Assembly (NCBI RefSeq): GCF_036346615.1
Contig: NZ_CP107836.1
Span: forward strand, 4,898,001 to 4,962,000
Reading direction: 5' to 3'
DNA: 64,000 nucleotides
DNA from: Streptomyces sp. NBC_00523
GTDB taxonomy: Bacteria; Actinomycetota; Actinomycetes; Streptomycetales; Streptomycetaceae
Shown: piece after piece, positions 1 to 9,348 of the stretch
Layout of the letters: the number at the start of each line of letters is the position of its first letter
Position numbering within the stretch: position 1 is the stretch's first letter
Translations under genes and position numbers: made by a program
The notes under the pieces: generated by a model
Database searches by the model: none
Told to the model about the DNA's origin: nothing
The model's input: the letters and a program-made list of their open reading frames with translations, nothing else

Positions 1-581
1 CCGGACAGGCGTGCGCAGCCGGCCCCGAAGTCGGCGCCGTCCTTCATGAACGACGCCTCCTCGGCCGCGGTGTCCGGCGTCATGTCCACATTCTGGTACG
101 CCTTCTCCTGCGCCTTGTCGTCGCGGCACCGCACCCCGGCGCTCTGCGCCACCCCGCGCGGGTCGAAGCCCACCAGGTCGTACCGGGAGTTGAGGGTGGC
201 GTACCCGGCGGCGGCGCGCGGCAGGATCGAGACGCCGGAGCCGCCGGGTCCGCCGAAGTTGAAGAGCATCGAGCCCAGGCGCTTGGACGGGTCCGTGGCC
301 TCCTTGCGGATCAGGGCGATGCCGATCGTCTCGCCCTTGGGCTTCGCGTAGTCCAGCGGCACCTTCACCGTCGCGCAGCGCCACTCGGAGCCCGGCTCCT
401 CACCGCCCTCGGGGGCCTCGCACCGGGCCCAGTCCAGGCGCTGCGAGGCGGGCGACGAGGCGGTGCCGCCGCCCGCCCGCTTGCCCGGCTCGTCGTCCGT
501 ACCGTCCTCGCAGCCCGCGAGCACCCCCGTCAGCAGCAGTGCGGCGGTGGCCAGTGCCCCGGCCCGTGCGTGTACGACCAC
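1..581 (-). CDS. Secreted alpha/beta-hydrolase lipoprotein (tripeptidyl-aminopeptidase-like), partial
   Basis: The N-terminal ~193 residues of a secreted hydrolase; the C-terminus lies off the left edge. Translation from a GTG at 581, preceded by GGGAGGG, gives a short basic N-terminus, a hydrophobic stretch and the lipobox LAGC at about residues 21-24, so the protein should be a membrane-anchored lipoprotein. Further in are VPLDYAKP, the oxyanion-type FGGPGGSG and DPRGVA, as in the neighbouring full-length paralogue; the nucleophile, Asp and His are not in the window. The family cleaves peptides or esters outside the cell. The two genes probably arose by tandem duplication and are 73 bp apart on the same strand. 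The substrate is unknown. Confidence 0.82.
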   Translation of the reverse strand, partial: MVVHARAGALATAALLLTGVLAGCEDGTDDEPGKRAGGGTASSPASQRLDWARCEAPEGGEEPGSEWRCATVKVPLDYAKPKGETIGIALIRKEATDPSKRLGSMLFNFGGPGGSGVSILPRAAAGYATLNSRYDLVGFDPRGVAQSAGVRCRDDKAQEKAYQNVDMTPDTAAEEASFMKDGADFGAGCARLS

Positions 582-654
582 GTGTGCGTTCCCTCCCCGT
601 CGAGCGCTGCCCGTACGGCAGTTCGCCCATCGTAGGGGGGCGTCTCGCGGGGGC

Positions 655-2256
655 TCAGCCGCAGACCGTGCCGGCCTCCGGGGCCCTGCCGTCGAGCAGA
701 TAGCCGCCGACCGCCTTCTGCACGCAGGCGTCGCCGCTGTTGTACGCGCCGTGGCCCTGGCCCTTGTACGTCATCTGCACACCGACGTCCTCGCCCAGCT
801 CGTCAGCCATCGCCTTGGCACCCGCGTACGGGGTCGCCGGGTCGCCGGTGTTGCCGATGACGAGGATGGGGGCGGAGCCGGGGGCGCTGACGTCGGGGGT
901 CTTCCAGGTGCCCTTGACCGGCCAGTCGGTGCAGCCCATCAGGCCCCAGCCCAGGTAGTTGCCGAAGACCGCCGAGGCGTCGCGGAATTCGGGGAGCTTC
1001 GCCTTCGTCTGCTCCAGGGTGAACCGCTCGCGCGAGTCGGCGCAGCTGATCGCGGAGTAGGCGGCGGCGGAATTGTCGTAGCGTCCGTCGTCGGAGCGGC
1101 CGTTGAGGGAGTCGGCGAGCGCCAGGAGCAGGGAGCCGTTCCCGCCGTCGGCCTCGTCCACCCCCTGTTCCAGCAGCGGCCAGGTCTCCTTGGAGTAGAG
1201 GGCCGCCGCGATGCCGGTGGTGGCCTGGGTCTCGGTCAGCTTGCGGGCGCCGATGCCCTTGATCGGCTTCTTCTCCAGCTGGTCCAGCAGGGAGGCGATG
1301 CCCTTCTCGATCTCCTTCGCGTCGGAGCCGGGGAGCTTGCAGGCGTCGCCCCGGTCCGCGCAGTCCTTGGTGAAGTTCTCCAGGGCGAGCTGGAAGCCCT
1401 TGGCCTGGCTCAGCGAGGACTGCTCGGCGTCCTCGGTGGGGTCGACCACCGCGTCCAGGACCGCCCGGCCGACCCTCTTCGGGAAGAGGTGCGCGTAGAC
1501 GCCGCCCAGCTCGGTGCCGTACGAGATGCCGAAGTAGTACAGCTTGTCGTCGCCGAGCACCTGGCGCATCAGGTCCATGTCGCGGGCGGCGTTGGTGGTG
1601 CCGACGTGCGGAAGCTGCTCGCCGGACCGCTTCTCGCAGGCGGCGGCGAACCGCTTGGTGTCCTGGACGAACGCCTTCTCCTCCGCCGCGTCGTCCGGGG
1701 TGCCGTCCTCCTGGTAGCGGGCGTCCAGCTGCTGGTCGGTCTCGCACTCGACGCCGTCGCTGTTCCCCACTCCGCGCGGGTCGAAGCTCACCAGGTCGTA
1801 CCGGGCACGCAGTTTGTCGTACGCCGTACCGAATGCGGGCAGGGTGGCGACGCCCGAGCCGCCGGGGCCGCCGAAGTTGAAGATGAGCGAGCCGATCCGC
1901 TTCTTCGGGCTGATCGCCTTCGCGCGGATGAGCGCCAGCTCGATGGTGTCGCCGTCCGGCTTCGCGTAGTCGAGGGGGGCCTTCATGGAGGCGCACTCCC
2001 AGTTCGCGCCGCCGGGCAGCGGGGACGGCGGTTTGCCGCCCCCCTGGGCCTGGGAAGGCGCGGGGCACTTCTTCCACGTCAGCTTCTGGGAGGCGAGGCC
2101 GGACGAGGGGCTGCCGGTGGTGGCGTTCGCCGCGCGGGCCTGGCTCGTCGGTTCGGCGGCTTCCTTGTCACCGCCGTCCGCACAGCCGGCGAGGGGGAGC
2201 AGCACGGTCACGGTGGCGGCGAGGGCCGCGGCGCGCAGGGCAGGGGAGGTCCTCAT
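655..2256 (-). CDS. Alpha/beta-hydrolase lipoprotein with C-terminal TAP-like domain
   Basis: A 533-residue secreted hydrolase of the tripeptidyl aminopeptidase/proline iminopeptidase type. A signal peptide ends in the lipobox LAGC (about residues 22-25), predicting a lipid-anchored extracellular protein. Motifs follow in family order: FGGPGGSG (oxyanion loop), DPRGVGNSD, the nucleophile elbow GISYGTELGG, then a C-terminal TAP-like region with the acid in GNTGDPATP and the histidine in GQGHGAY. The catalytic Ser-Asp-His triad is therefore complete. It is the intact paralogue of the partial gene beside it. Start is the ATG at 2256. The family is known to release N-terminal peptides or hydrolyse esters; the actual substrate cannot be read from the sequence. 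Confidence 0.9.
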   Translation of the reverse strand: MRTSPALRAAALAATVTVLLPLAGCADGGDKEAAEPTSQARAANATTGSPSSGLASQKLTWKKCPAPSQAQGGGKPPSPLPGGANWECASMKAPLDYAKPDGDTIELALIRAKAISPKKRIGSLIFNFGGPGGSGVATLPAFGTAYDKLRARYDLVSFDPRGVGNSDGVECETDQQLDARYQEDGTPDDAAEEKAFVQDTKRFAAACEKRSGEQLPHVGTTNAARDMDLMRQVLGDDKLYYFGISYGTELGGVYAHLFPKRVGRAVLDAVVDPTEDAEQSSLSQAKGFQLALENFTKDCADRGDACKLPGSDAKEIEKGIASLLDQLEKKPIKGIGARKLTETQATTGIAAALYSKETWPLLEQGVDEADGGNGSLLLALADSLNGRSDDGRYDNSAAAYSAISCADSRERFTLEQTKAKLPEFRDASAVFGNYLGWGLMGCTDWPVKGTWKTPDVSAPGSAPILVIGNTGDPATPYAGAKAMADELGEDVGVQMTYKGQGHGAYNSGDACVQKAVGGYLLDGRAPEAGTVCG

Positions 2257-2371
2257 CGCTCCATGCTGCGGCGGCGCCGGGGCGCGCGCACGGGGTGCCG
2301 GTCCAAGTGGGTGGCCCGTGCACGCAGGTCCCTCCCGCGCACCCGGGGGCCTCCCGCTCAGCGCCCGGGTG

Positions 2372-5125
2372 TCAGATCTGCCCCTTGCGCGTGAGGTGGT
2401 TGAAGCACAGCCAGCCGGGAAGGACCGGCAGCCACAGGGTCATCAGCCGGAACAGCAGCACGGCCGGGGCGGCGACCTCCTTCGGCAGCCCGACCGCGAT
2501 CAGACCCAGCGTCAGCGCGCCCTCGACGGCGCCCATCCCGCCGGGCGTCGGCGCGGCCGAGCCGAGCGCGTTCCCGGCGAGGAAGACCACCGCGATGCTC
2601 GCGTAGCTGAGGTGCGGGGTGTCCGGTCCGCTGAACGCCCGGACCGAGGCGTCCAGGCACATCACGAAGACACCGGTCAGCAGCAGCATCCCGCCGATCC
2701 CGGTGAGCAGCTTCTGCGGGCGCTGCACCACGTCGAGCATGCGGGGCACGACCCCGGCGAACAGCGACCGCACCCGGGTCACCACGAACTTCCGCAGGAA
2801 CGGGATCGCGGTGACCACCAGGACCAGCACGGCGACCGTCAGCAGCCCGGCGATCACGGTCCTGGACGGGGTGAGCGAGGACGGCGTCTTCTCGGTGCCG
2901 GTCAGATAGCCGAAGGCGCCCAGCAGCAGGATGTGGCAGCCGAGACCGAACAGCTGGGACGCGCCCACGCTGGCCACCGCGAGACCGGGGCGGACCCCGG
3001 AGCGCTGGAGGAACCGGGTGTTCAGCGCCACCCCGCCGACCGCCGCCGGGGCCACGATCTTCACGAACGACCCGGCGACCTGCGCCAGGACGGTCCGCCC
3101 GAACGACACCCGCTCGGGCACGAAGCCCAGCAGGCTCATCGCGGCGGCCACGTAACTCAGTGCCGAGAAGCCGAGCGCGGCGGCCACCCAGCCCCACTCC
3201 GCCTGCTCCACGACCGCCCCGAAGTCGGCCTCGGTGACCTGCGAGATCAGGAAGTACGCGGCGATGGCACCGGCGATGAAGCTGAACAGGGTGCGCGGCT
3301 TGATGCGTTCCAGGCGGACCGGCTCGACCGGCGCCTGCGGCCGGATCAGCAGGACCTCCCGGCGGATCTGGGAGAGCAGGTCCTCCTCGCGCGCCTCTTC
3401 GAGGGCGTCGTCCATGGCCCGCTTCTCGGCCCGCATCGACTTGCGGGCGGACTTGCGGTCACCGTTCCTGGACAGCTCCGCGTCCTCGGCCCGGGCGCGC
3501 TTGGCCGCGTCCGACGCTTCGAGGACCGCCTCGCGTTCGCGCTGCGAGCGTTCCCGGGCGAGCCTGCGCAGCTGCGCCCGGGTGGAGCGGCTGAGCGCGA
3601 TCGGCTGGAGGAGGGGCAGGCAGTCGGCGACCGCGTCGGGGCCGAGCACGGCGAGCGCGGCGGCCACGGCCCGCTCGGGGCCCACCCGCAGCCCGGTGGT
3701 GGTGAGCAGCTGCGCGACGTCCATCCGCAGGACCAGGTCACCGGCCGCGATCTCGCCGCCGCGCAGGTCGGTGACGAACACCGTGCCGAAACGATCCACC
3801 AGTATGGCGTCGCCGGTGAGCCTGCGGTGCGCGATCCGGCGCGACTGGAGAGCCTTCACCTGCTCCCACGCCCCGCGCACCAGATCGTCGGTGATCTCGG
3901 TGTCCTCCAGGGCGTCCAGGGACCGGCCGCCGATGTGCTCGTAGACCAGCATCACCGCGTCCGGGCCGAGCTCGGAGGTGGCGATGAGCTTCGGCGCGTT
4001 GGCCCCGGCGGCGATGGCCGCGTACGCGAGCAGCGCCTCCTGCTCCAGCGCCTGGCGCAGCGACTGGATGGACCGGCGCTGGGTGATGCCGCGCAGGGTG
4101 AGCCTGCGCCACACCCGGTAGAAGAACCCCTGGGCCTGTTGCTCGCGGTCCACGACGGTCACGTCGAGCGGTGGCCCGTCCTCCAGGGAGACCAGATAGC
4201 GGCGCCCCCGGTCGCTCTGGTCGCCGGAGTCGGGCGCGTCGTCCGCCCGCATCGCGGTGACCGGCCGGAAGCCGACGTGCCGCAGACCGGCCATCAGGTG
4301 CTGGCCGGTCGGGCGGACGTTCGGCGAGCCGACCGCGTACAGCGTGCCGTACGCCACCGTCCAGCCGATGAGCACCGTGAGCACGATGGAGAACGGGGTC
4401 GTGTAGCCGCCGACCAGCATCGCGAAGGCGTCCAGCAGCAGCACCATCCACAGCACGACGCGCCAGCGCGGCCGTCTCGCCATGCCGACCGCGGTCATGT
4501 ACGCGATCACGGGCGCGAGGTAGCCGTGGACGGGATCGGTGACCGCGTCGCCGGGCTGCGGCTGGGTCAGCGCGTCCTGGATGGTGCCGGAGGCGGACTT
4601 GGCCACCCACAGATCCGTGGCGAGCGTCACCCCGTGCGCCAGCACCGCGGCCAGCACCCCGTCGGCGATCCGCAGCCCGTCGCGTTTGATCAGCCGCTCG
4701 ATGGCGAAGGCGACCGGCACGAGCAGCACGGCGATGCTGGAGACCAGCCCGGCGAGCTTGATCAGCAGGTCGGGGGCCTGGCCGGTGCCCTTGTTGATGT
4801 CCTGTTCGAGGCCGGTGGTCGTGCCGTGGGCGAAGGCGGCGACGGAGAAAAGGACGACGACCGCCAGCACCCCGATGAGCAGGCGCAGCAGGTCGGAGGG
4901 GCGGTGCACCCGGGCGGGGAGCAGCGGTTCGTCACCGGAGACGCGCTCGGCCTGCGACGCTTCGGAGCCGGCGAGGGTCGATCCGGCCGGGGTCTCCGCG
5001 TCCGTGTCCGGCTCCCGCCGGTCGCTGTCCGGACGCGGCTCGGCATCGGAGGCGTCGGCCGCCTTCGGTGGCTGCACGCCCTGCTCCTTCGTCGCCTCTG
5101 ATTGGTCTTCGTGTTCTCGTATCAC
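2372..5125 (-). CDS. Lysylphosphatidylglycerol synthase TM-type flippase fused to a degenerate kinase-like domain
   Basis: A 917-residue membrane protein with three visible parts. The acidic N-terminus is followed by several membrane segments (about 75-260). A soluble kinase-like middle (about 310-480) carries HRRLTGDAILVDR and VTDLRGG where an active kinase would have HxDLxxxN and DFG; both are altered, so catalysis is doubtful. After a charged coiled-coil-like stretch rich in Lys/Arg/Glu (about 500-590) comes a C-terminal block of membrane helices (about 605-917) with APAAVGGVALNTRF and PTPGGMGAVEG, typical of the MprF/UPF0104 flippase family. Lipid or polyprenol-linked substrate transfer across the membrane is the family role; the substrate is unknown. 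GTG start at 5125; the ribosome-binding site is weak, so the start is uncertain. Confidence 0.8.
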   Translation of the reverse strand: MIREHEDQSEATKEQGVQPPKAADASDAEPRPDSDRREPDTDAETPAGSTLAGSEASQAERVSGDEPLLPARVHRPSDLLRLLIGVLAVVVLFSVAAFAHGTTTGLEQDINKGTGQAPDLLIKLAGLVSSIAVLLVPVAFAIERLIKRDGLRIADGVLAAVLAHGVTLATDLWVAKSASGTIQDALTQPQPGDAVTDPVHGYLAPVIAYMTAVGMARRPRWRVVLWMVLLLDAFAMLVGGYTTPFSIVLTVLIGWTVAYGTLYAVGSPNVRPTGQHLMAGLRHVGFRPVTAMRADDAPDSGDQSDRGRRYLVSLEDGPPLDVTVVDREQQAQGFFYRVWRRLTLRGITQRRSIQSLRQALEQEALLAYAAIAAGANAPKLIATSELGPDAVMLVYEHIGGRSLDALEDTEITDDLVRGAWEQVKALQSRRIAHRRLTGDAILVDRFGTVFVTDLRGGEIAAGDLVLRMDVAQLLTTTGLRVGPERAVAAALAVLGPDAVADCLPLLQPIALSRSTRAQLRRLARERSQREREAVLEASDAAKRARAEDAELSRNGDRKSARKSMRAEKRAMDDALEEAREEDLLSQIRREVLLIRPQAPVEPVRLERIKPRTLFSFIAGAIAAYFLISQVTEADFGAVVEQAEWGWVAAALGFSALSYVAAAMSLLGFVPERVSFGRTVLAQVAGSFVKIVAPAAVGGVALNTRFLQRSGVRPGLAVASVGASQLFGLGCHILLLGAFGYLTGTEKTPSSLTPSRTVIAGLLTVAVLVLVVTAIPFLRKFVVTRVRSLFAGVVPRMLDVVQRPQKLLTGIGGMLLLTGVFVMCLDASVRAFSGPDTPHLSYASIAVVFLAGNALGSAAPTPGGMGAVEGALTLGLIAVGLPKEVAAPAVLLFRLMTLWLPVLPGWLCFNHLTRKGQI

Positions 5126-5316
5126 CGGTCACCGCCCGCATGATGGTGGCACGGCCGCTGGGCGCAAGGGGGCATCAGGGTGCGATGCGGGGGCGTGCGA
5201 TGCGCAACATACGCTCCTTTCCCGCCGTGCGCACGCTGCGTGTGCGCGCGAACACGGCCAGGGCCTTTCGTTTGGATCAGGCCGGGCTGTCGGTGGCGTG
5301 CGGCAGGATGGGGCGG

Positions 5317-5703
5317 ATGAGCGAACACCCGACGGGCGACGCGCTGCCGGAGTACGCGGAGCGCGTGCTCGACGTCGCCGACCTGATCCCGCCCGGCCGC
5401 GTCATGACGTACGGCGATGTGGCGGAGTGGCTGGACGAGGGCGGGCCGCGCCAGGTCGGCCGGGTCATGGCGCTGTACGGGAGCGCGGTGCCGTGGTGGC
5501 GCGTGGTGCGCTCCGACGGCAGGCTGCTGCCCGGCCACGAGCTGCGCGCCCTGGACCACTACCGCGCGGAGAGCACCCCGCTGCGCGAGGCCCCGGCGAG
5601 CGCGGAGGGCCACCTCCCGCGCCTGGACATGCGGCGCGCGCGATGGGACGGCGTGACGGGCGGCCCGGCGGCGGCCGGCGGCGGTGGGGGAGCTCACACC
5701 TGA
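5317..5703 (+). CDS. Alkyltransferase-like (ATL) protein of the MGMT family
   Basis: A 128-residue MGMT-fold protein with the helix-turn-helix region (PPGRVMTYGDVAEWL) and the active-site segment AVPWWRVVRSDG. True O6-alkylguanine methyltransferases have PCHRV with a nucleophilic Cys; here the position is Trp, so it cannot be a suicide methyltransferase. It should instead be an ATL, which binds alkylguanine lesions and hands them to nucleotide excision repair (family knowledge). Start is the ATG at 5317 behind AGGATGGGGCGG; an in-frame ATG lies three codons upstream. It leads a run of plus-strand repair genes, which fits a repair role. The C-terminal glycine/alanine tail is low complexity. 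Confidence 0.88.
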   Translation: MSEHPTGDALPEYAERVLDVADLIPPGRVMTYGDVAEWLDEGGPRQVGRVMALYGSAVPWWRVVRSDGRLLPGHELRALDHYRAESTPLREAPASAEGHLPRLDMRRARWDGVTGGPAAAGGGGGAHT

Positions 5704-5952
5704 CAGCTTCGGCCATGGGGCGGCGGAACGGGCGGATCCGCGTCCGTGCGGTGCGCGCGGGGCGGGCGGCGGCCCGTCCGCGACCCGGCCCTCCGGGGGC
5801 GTCCGGCCGTCCGGCGGTGTGCGGCCGGGAGAACGTGACGATCCCCGCAGCCGTCCCGCCGCATTCGGGGGGCGCGCCGGAGTAGCGTCTTCAGTTCGCG
5901 GCGGACGCCGCGCCCTCACCACCCGTACACCCACCAGGACCGGCGAACCCAC

Positions 5953-8900
5953 GTGAGCACCTCCTCCACCACCCGGCACAGTCCTCACCGTCACGCACGG
6001 CCGGGGACCACGGGCCCGTACCGGCTGGTGCGCACCCTGCCGGGTTCGGTGGAGCCCCCTCTCCTGGACGCGGCGCAGCGCGCGGTGGTTGACCACCCGG
6101 GCGGCCCGCTCCTGGTCCTCGCCGGACCCGGTACGGGCAAGACGACGACGCTGGTGGAAGCCGTCGCCGCGCGCATCGCCCGGGGTGCCGACCCGGCCCG
6201 CCTGCTGGTCCTCACCTTCAGCCGCAAGGCCGCCGTGGAGCTGCGCGACCGGATGGCCGCCCGGCTCGGCGCCGCCCGGGGCCCGCAGGCCACCACCTTC
6301 CACTCCTTCTGTTACGCCCTCGTCCGCGCCCACCAGGACGCCGACCTCTTCGCGGACCCGCTGCGGCTGCTCTCAGGCCCGGAGCAGGACGTGACCGTCC
6401 GCGACCTCCTGGCCGGTCAGCTCGAACTGGAGAAGGAGGGGCGCCCGCATATCAGCTGGCCCGACGAGCTGCGCGCCTGCCTGACGACGCGCGGCTTCGC
6501 CGACGAGGTACGCGCGGTGCTCGCCCGCAGCCGTGAGCTGGGCCTCGGCCCGGACGCCCTCGCCGCCTTCGCCCGGCGCACCGGCCGCCCCGACTGGGGC
6601 GCCGCCGCCCGCTTCCTCGCCGAATACCTCGACGTGCTGGACGCCCAGGGCGTGCTGGACTACGCGGAGCTGGTGCACCGCGCGGTGCTGCTCGCGGAGC
6701 GCCCCGAGGTGTCGGCGCAGCTGGCGGGGGCGTACGACGCGGTCTTCGTGGACGAGTACCAGGACACGGACCCCGCCCAGGTGCGGCTGCTGCACGCGCT
6801 GGCCGGGAACCGGGGCAGCGCCCCCGGGGGCGGCGGCGGGCGCGACCTGATCGCCTTCGGTGACCCGGACCAGTCGATCTACGCGTTCCGGGGCGCCGAC
6901 GTGAACGGCATCCTCGACTTCCCGGAGATGTTCCGGCGCGCGGACGGCGCACCCGCCCCGGTCGGCGTCCTCACCACCTCCCGCCGCTCCGGCGACCGGC
7001 TGCTCGCCGCCACCCGGCTGCTCACCCGGCGGATGCCGCTCACCAGGCTGCCGTCGGCGAAGGTCCGCGCCCACCGCGAACTCGGCGCGGTCCGCGAGGG
7101 CGGCTCCGTCGAGGCGTACACCTACCCGACCGCCTCCACGGAGCTGGACAACATCGCGGACCTGCTGCGCCGGGCGCACCTGGAGGACGGGGTGCCGTGG
7201 TCCGAGATGGCGGTGCTCGTCCGCGCCGGAGGCCGTACGCTGCCCTCCCTGCGCCGGGCCCTGACCTCGGCGGGCGTCCCCCTGGAGGTCGACGGCGACG
7301 ACCTGGCCCTGCGCCACGAACCGGCGGTGGGCCCGCTCCTGACGGCCCTGCGCGCGGTGGCGGAGGCGGCGGTGCGCGGGGCGGGCGGGGACGGGGACGC
7401 GGCGGACACCCCGGACACCCCGGACACCCCAGACACCCCGGACACCCCCGAAGCCCCCGGGCCCCCCGCCTCCTCCTGGCTCGACACCGAGACCGCGCTC
7501 ACCCTGCTCGCCTCGCCCCTCGGCGCGATGGACGCCGCCGACCTGCGCCGCCTCGGCCGCGCCCTGCGGGACGAGGAGCGCGCCGCCGGGAACAAGGTGC
7601 CCGCGCCCTCCGGTGAGCTGCTGGCCCGGGCGCTCGCCGAGCCGGAACACCTGGTCGCGCACGATCCGGCGTACGCCCGGGGCGCCCAGCGCCTGGGCGC
7701 GCTCCTGCGTACCGCCCGCGAGCTGCTTGAGGCGGGCGGCACCGCCGAGGAAGCCCTGTGGGCGCTGTGGTCCGGCACCCCGTGGCCGGGCAGGCTGGAG
7801 CGGGCGGCCCTGCGCGGGGGCACCGCGGGGCGCAACGCCGACCGCGACCTCGACGCGGTGTGCGCGCTGTTCGAGACCGCCGCCCGCGCCGAGGAGCGCA
7901 CCGGCGGCCGGGGCGCCCTCAACTTCCTGGAAGAGGTGGACGCCCAGGACATCGCGGCCGACACCCTCTCCCGCCGCGCGGTCCGCCCCGACGCCGTCCG
8001 GCTGATGACCGCCCACCGCTCCAAGGGCCTGGAGTGGCGCCTCGTCGTCGTCGCGGGCGTCCAGGAAGGGCTGTGGCCGGACCTGCGCCGCCGGGGCTCG
8101 CTCCTCGAAGCGGACCGGATCGGCCGCGACGGGCTCGCCGAGCCGCTGACGCCCGGCGCCCTCCTCGCGGAGGAACGGCGGCTGTTCTACGTGGCGGCGA
8201 CCCGCGCCCGCGAGCGCCTGGTGGTCACGGCGGTCAAGGCCCCCGCCGACGACGGCGACCAGCCCTCCCGCTTCCTCGCCGAGCTGGGCGTCGAACCCCG
8301 CGACGTCACCGGCCGCCCGCGCCGCCCGCTGTCCGTCGCCGCGCTCGTCGCCGAGCTGCGCGCCACCACCGTGGACCCGGCCGCGTCGGACGCGCTGCGC
8401 GAGGAGGCCGCCCGCCGCCTCGCCCGGCTCGCGGCGCTCACCGACGACGACGGCCAGCCGCTCGTACCGTCGGCGCACCCGTACCGCTGGTGGGGCCTGT
8501 ACGAGCCGACCCGCTCGGCGGTGCCGCTGCGCGACCGGGACCAGCCGGTCACCCTCTCCGGCAGCGCGCTCGACCAGCTCGCCAACACCTGCGCGCTCCA
8601 GTGGTTCCTGGGCCGCGAGGTGAAGGCCGACGCGCCCGCGACCGCCGCCCAGGGGTTCGGGAACGTCGTCCACGTTCTGGCCGACGAGGTGGCCTCCGGC
8701 CGTACGCCCGCCGATCTGGCCGTCCTCATGGAACGGCTCGACTCGGTCTGGGACGGGCTCGTCTTCGACGCCCCCTGGAAGTCGCGCCAGGAGAAGGAGC
8801 AGGCCCGCGCCGCCCTCGAACGCTTCCTGCGCTGGCACGTCATGGACCGGGCCGGACGCACCCCCGTCGCCAGCGAGCACGACTTCGACGTGACGCTGGA

Positions 8901-9348
8901 GGCGGGGGAGTACGAGGTGCGCATCCGGGGCTCGATGGACCGCGTCGAGCGCGACGCCGAGGGCCGCGCCTACGTGGTCGACTTCAAGACCGGCAAGCAG
9001 TCCCCGACGAGGGACGAGGTCCACCGCCACCCCCAGCTCGCCGTTTACCAGCTGGCGGTACGGGAAGGCGCGGTCGACGACGCCTTCGGCGGTACGCGGC
9101 CGGAGCCGGGCGGCGCCGAACTCGTACAGCTGCGCCAGCCCGCCCCCAAGAAGGAGGGCGGCGACGCCGCGCCCAAGGTGCAGGCGCAGGCACCGCCGGA
9201 CGGCGAGTGGGTCTCCGACCTGCTGGCGACCGCGGCGGGCCGGGTCCTGGACGAACGGTTCACACCGACGACCGGCCAGCACTGCGGCCACTGTTCCTTC
9301 AAGGCGTCGTGCAGCGCGCAGCCGGAGGGCCGGCACGTCCTGGAGTGA
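5953..9348 (+). CDS. adnA: UvrD/Rep-type helicase-nuclease, AdnA-like subunit with Fe-S nuclease domain
   Basis: An 1131-residue superfamily 1A helicase fused to a RecB-family nuclease. Visible: Q-motif region, Walker A AGPGTGKTTT (about 57-66), Walker B VFVDEYQDTD (about 265-275), FGDPDQSIYAFRGAD, TAHRSKGLEW, then a PD-(D/E)XK nuclease with GSMDRVE and VVDFKTGKQ (about 995-1020). One Cys near 879 (NTCALQW) plus CGHCSFKASC near 1110 match the four-cysteine Fe-S pattern of AddB/Cas4-type nucleases. Mycobacterial AdnAB resects double-strand breaks; the assignment to AdnA rests on gene order. A GAC-ACC-CCG tandem repeat around 7408-7450 encodes a Thr-Pro-Asp linker. GTG start. The gene ends directly against the convergent methyltransferase gene, with no bases between. 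Confidence 0.88.
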   Translation: MSTSSTTRHSPHRHARPGTTGPYRLVRTLPGSVEPPLLDAAQRAVVDHPGGPLLVLAGPGTGKTTTLVEAVAARIARGADPARLLVLTFSRKAAVELRDRMAARLGAARGPQATTFHSFCYALVRAHQDADLFADPLRLLSGPEQDVTVRDLLAGQLELEKEGRPHISWPDELRACLTTRGFADEVRAVLARSRELGLGPDALAAFARRTGRPDWGAAARFLAEYLDVLDAQGVLDYAELVHRAVLLAERPEVSAQLAGAYDAVFVDEYQDTDPAQVRLLHALAGNRGSAPGGGGGRDLIAFGDPDQSIYAFRGADVNGILDFPEMFRRADGAPAPVGVLTTSRRSGDRLLAATRLLTRRMPLTRLPSAKVRAHRELGAVREGGSVEAYTYPTASTELDNIADLLRRAHLEDGVPWSEMAVLVRAGGRTLPSLRRALTSAGVPLEVDGDDLALRHEPAVGPLLTALRAVAEAAVRGAGGDGDAADTPDTPDTPDTPDTPEAPGPPASSWLDTETALTLLASPLGAMDAADLRRLGRALRDEERAAGNKVPAPSGELLARALAEPEHLVAHDPAYARGAQRLGALLRTARELLEAGGTAEEALWALWSGTPWPGRLERAALRGGTAGRNADRDLDAVCALFETAARAEERTGGRGALNFLEEVDAQDIAADTLSRRAVRPDAVRLMTAHRSKGLEWRLVVVAGVQEGLWPDLRRRGSLLEADRIGRDGLAEPLTPGALLAEERRLFYVAATRARERLVVTAVKAPADDGDQPSRFLAELGVEPRDVTGRPRRPLSVAALVAELRATTVDPAASDALREEAARRLARLAALTDDDGQPLVPSAHPYRWWGLYEPTRSAVPLRDRDQPVTLSGSALDQLANTCALQWFLGREVKADAPATAAQGFGNVVHVLADEVASGRTPADLAVLMERLDSVWDGLVFDAPWKSRQEKEQARAALERFLRWHVMDRAGRTPVASEHDFDVTLEAGEYEVRIRGSMDRVERDAEGRAYVVDFKTGKQSPTRDEVHRHPQLAVYQLAVREGAVDDAFGGTRPEPGGAELVQLRQPAPKKEGGDAAPKVQAQAPPDGEWVSDLLATAAGRVLDERFTPTTGQHCGHCSFKASCSAQPEGRHVLE

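Noticed and set aside
463..2394. Long open frame on the plus strand opposite the hydrolase lipoprotein
   Set aside because: It is a GC-rich antisense frame with Arg/Gly/Ala-biased product and no motifs; the minus strand holds a gene with complete catalytic residues. The same reasoning removes similar long frames over the flippase, both helicases, UPF0182, rsgA-aroA and nrdA.
7405..7460. Possible CRISPR-like repeat
   Set aside because: Units are 9 bp without spacers and in frame within a coding region.
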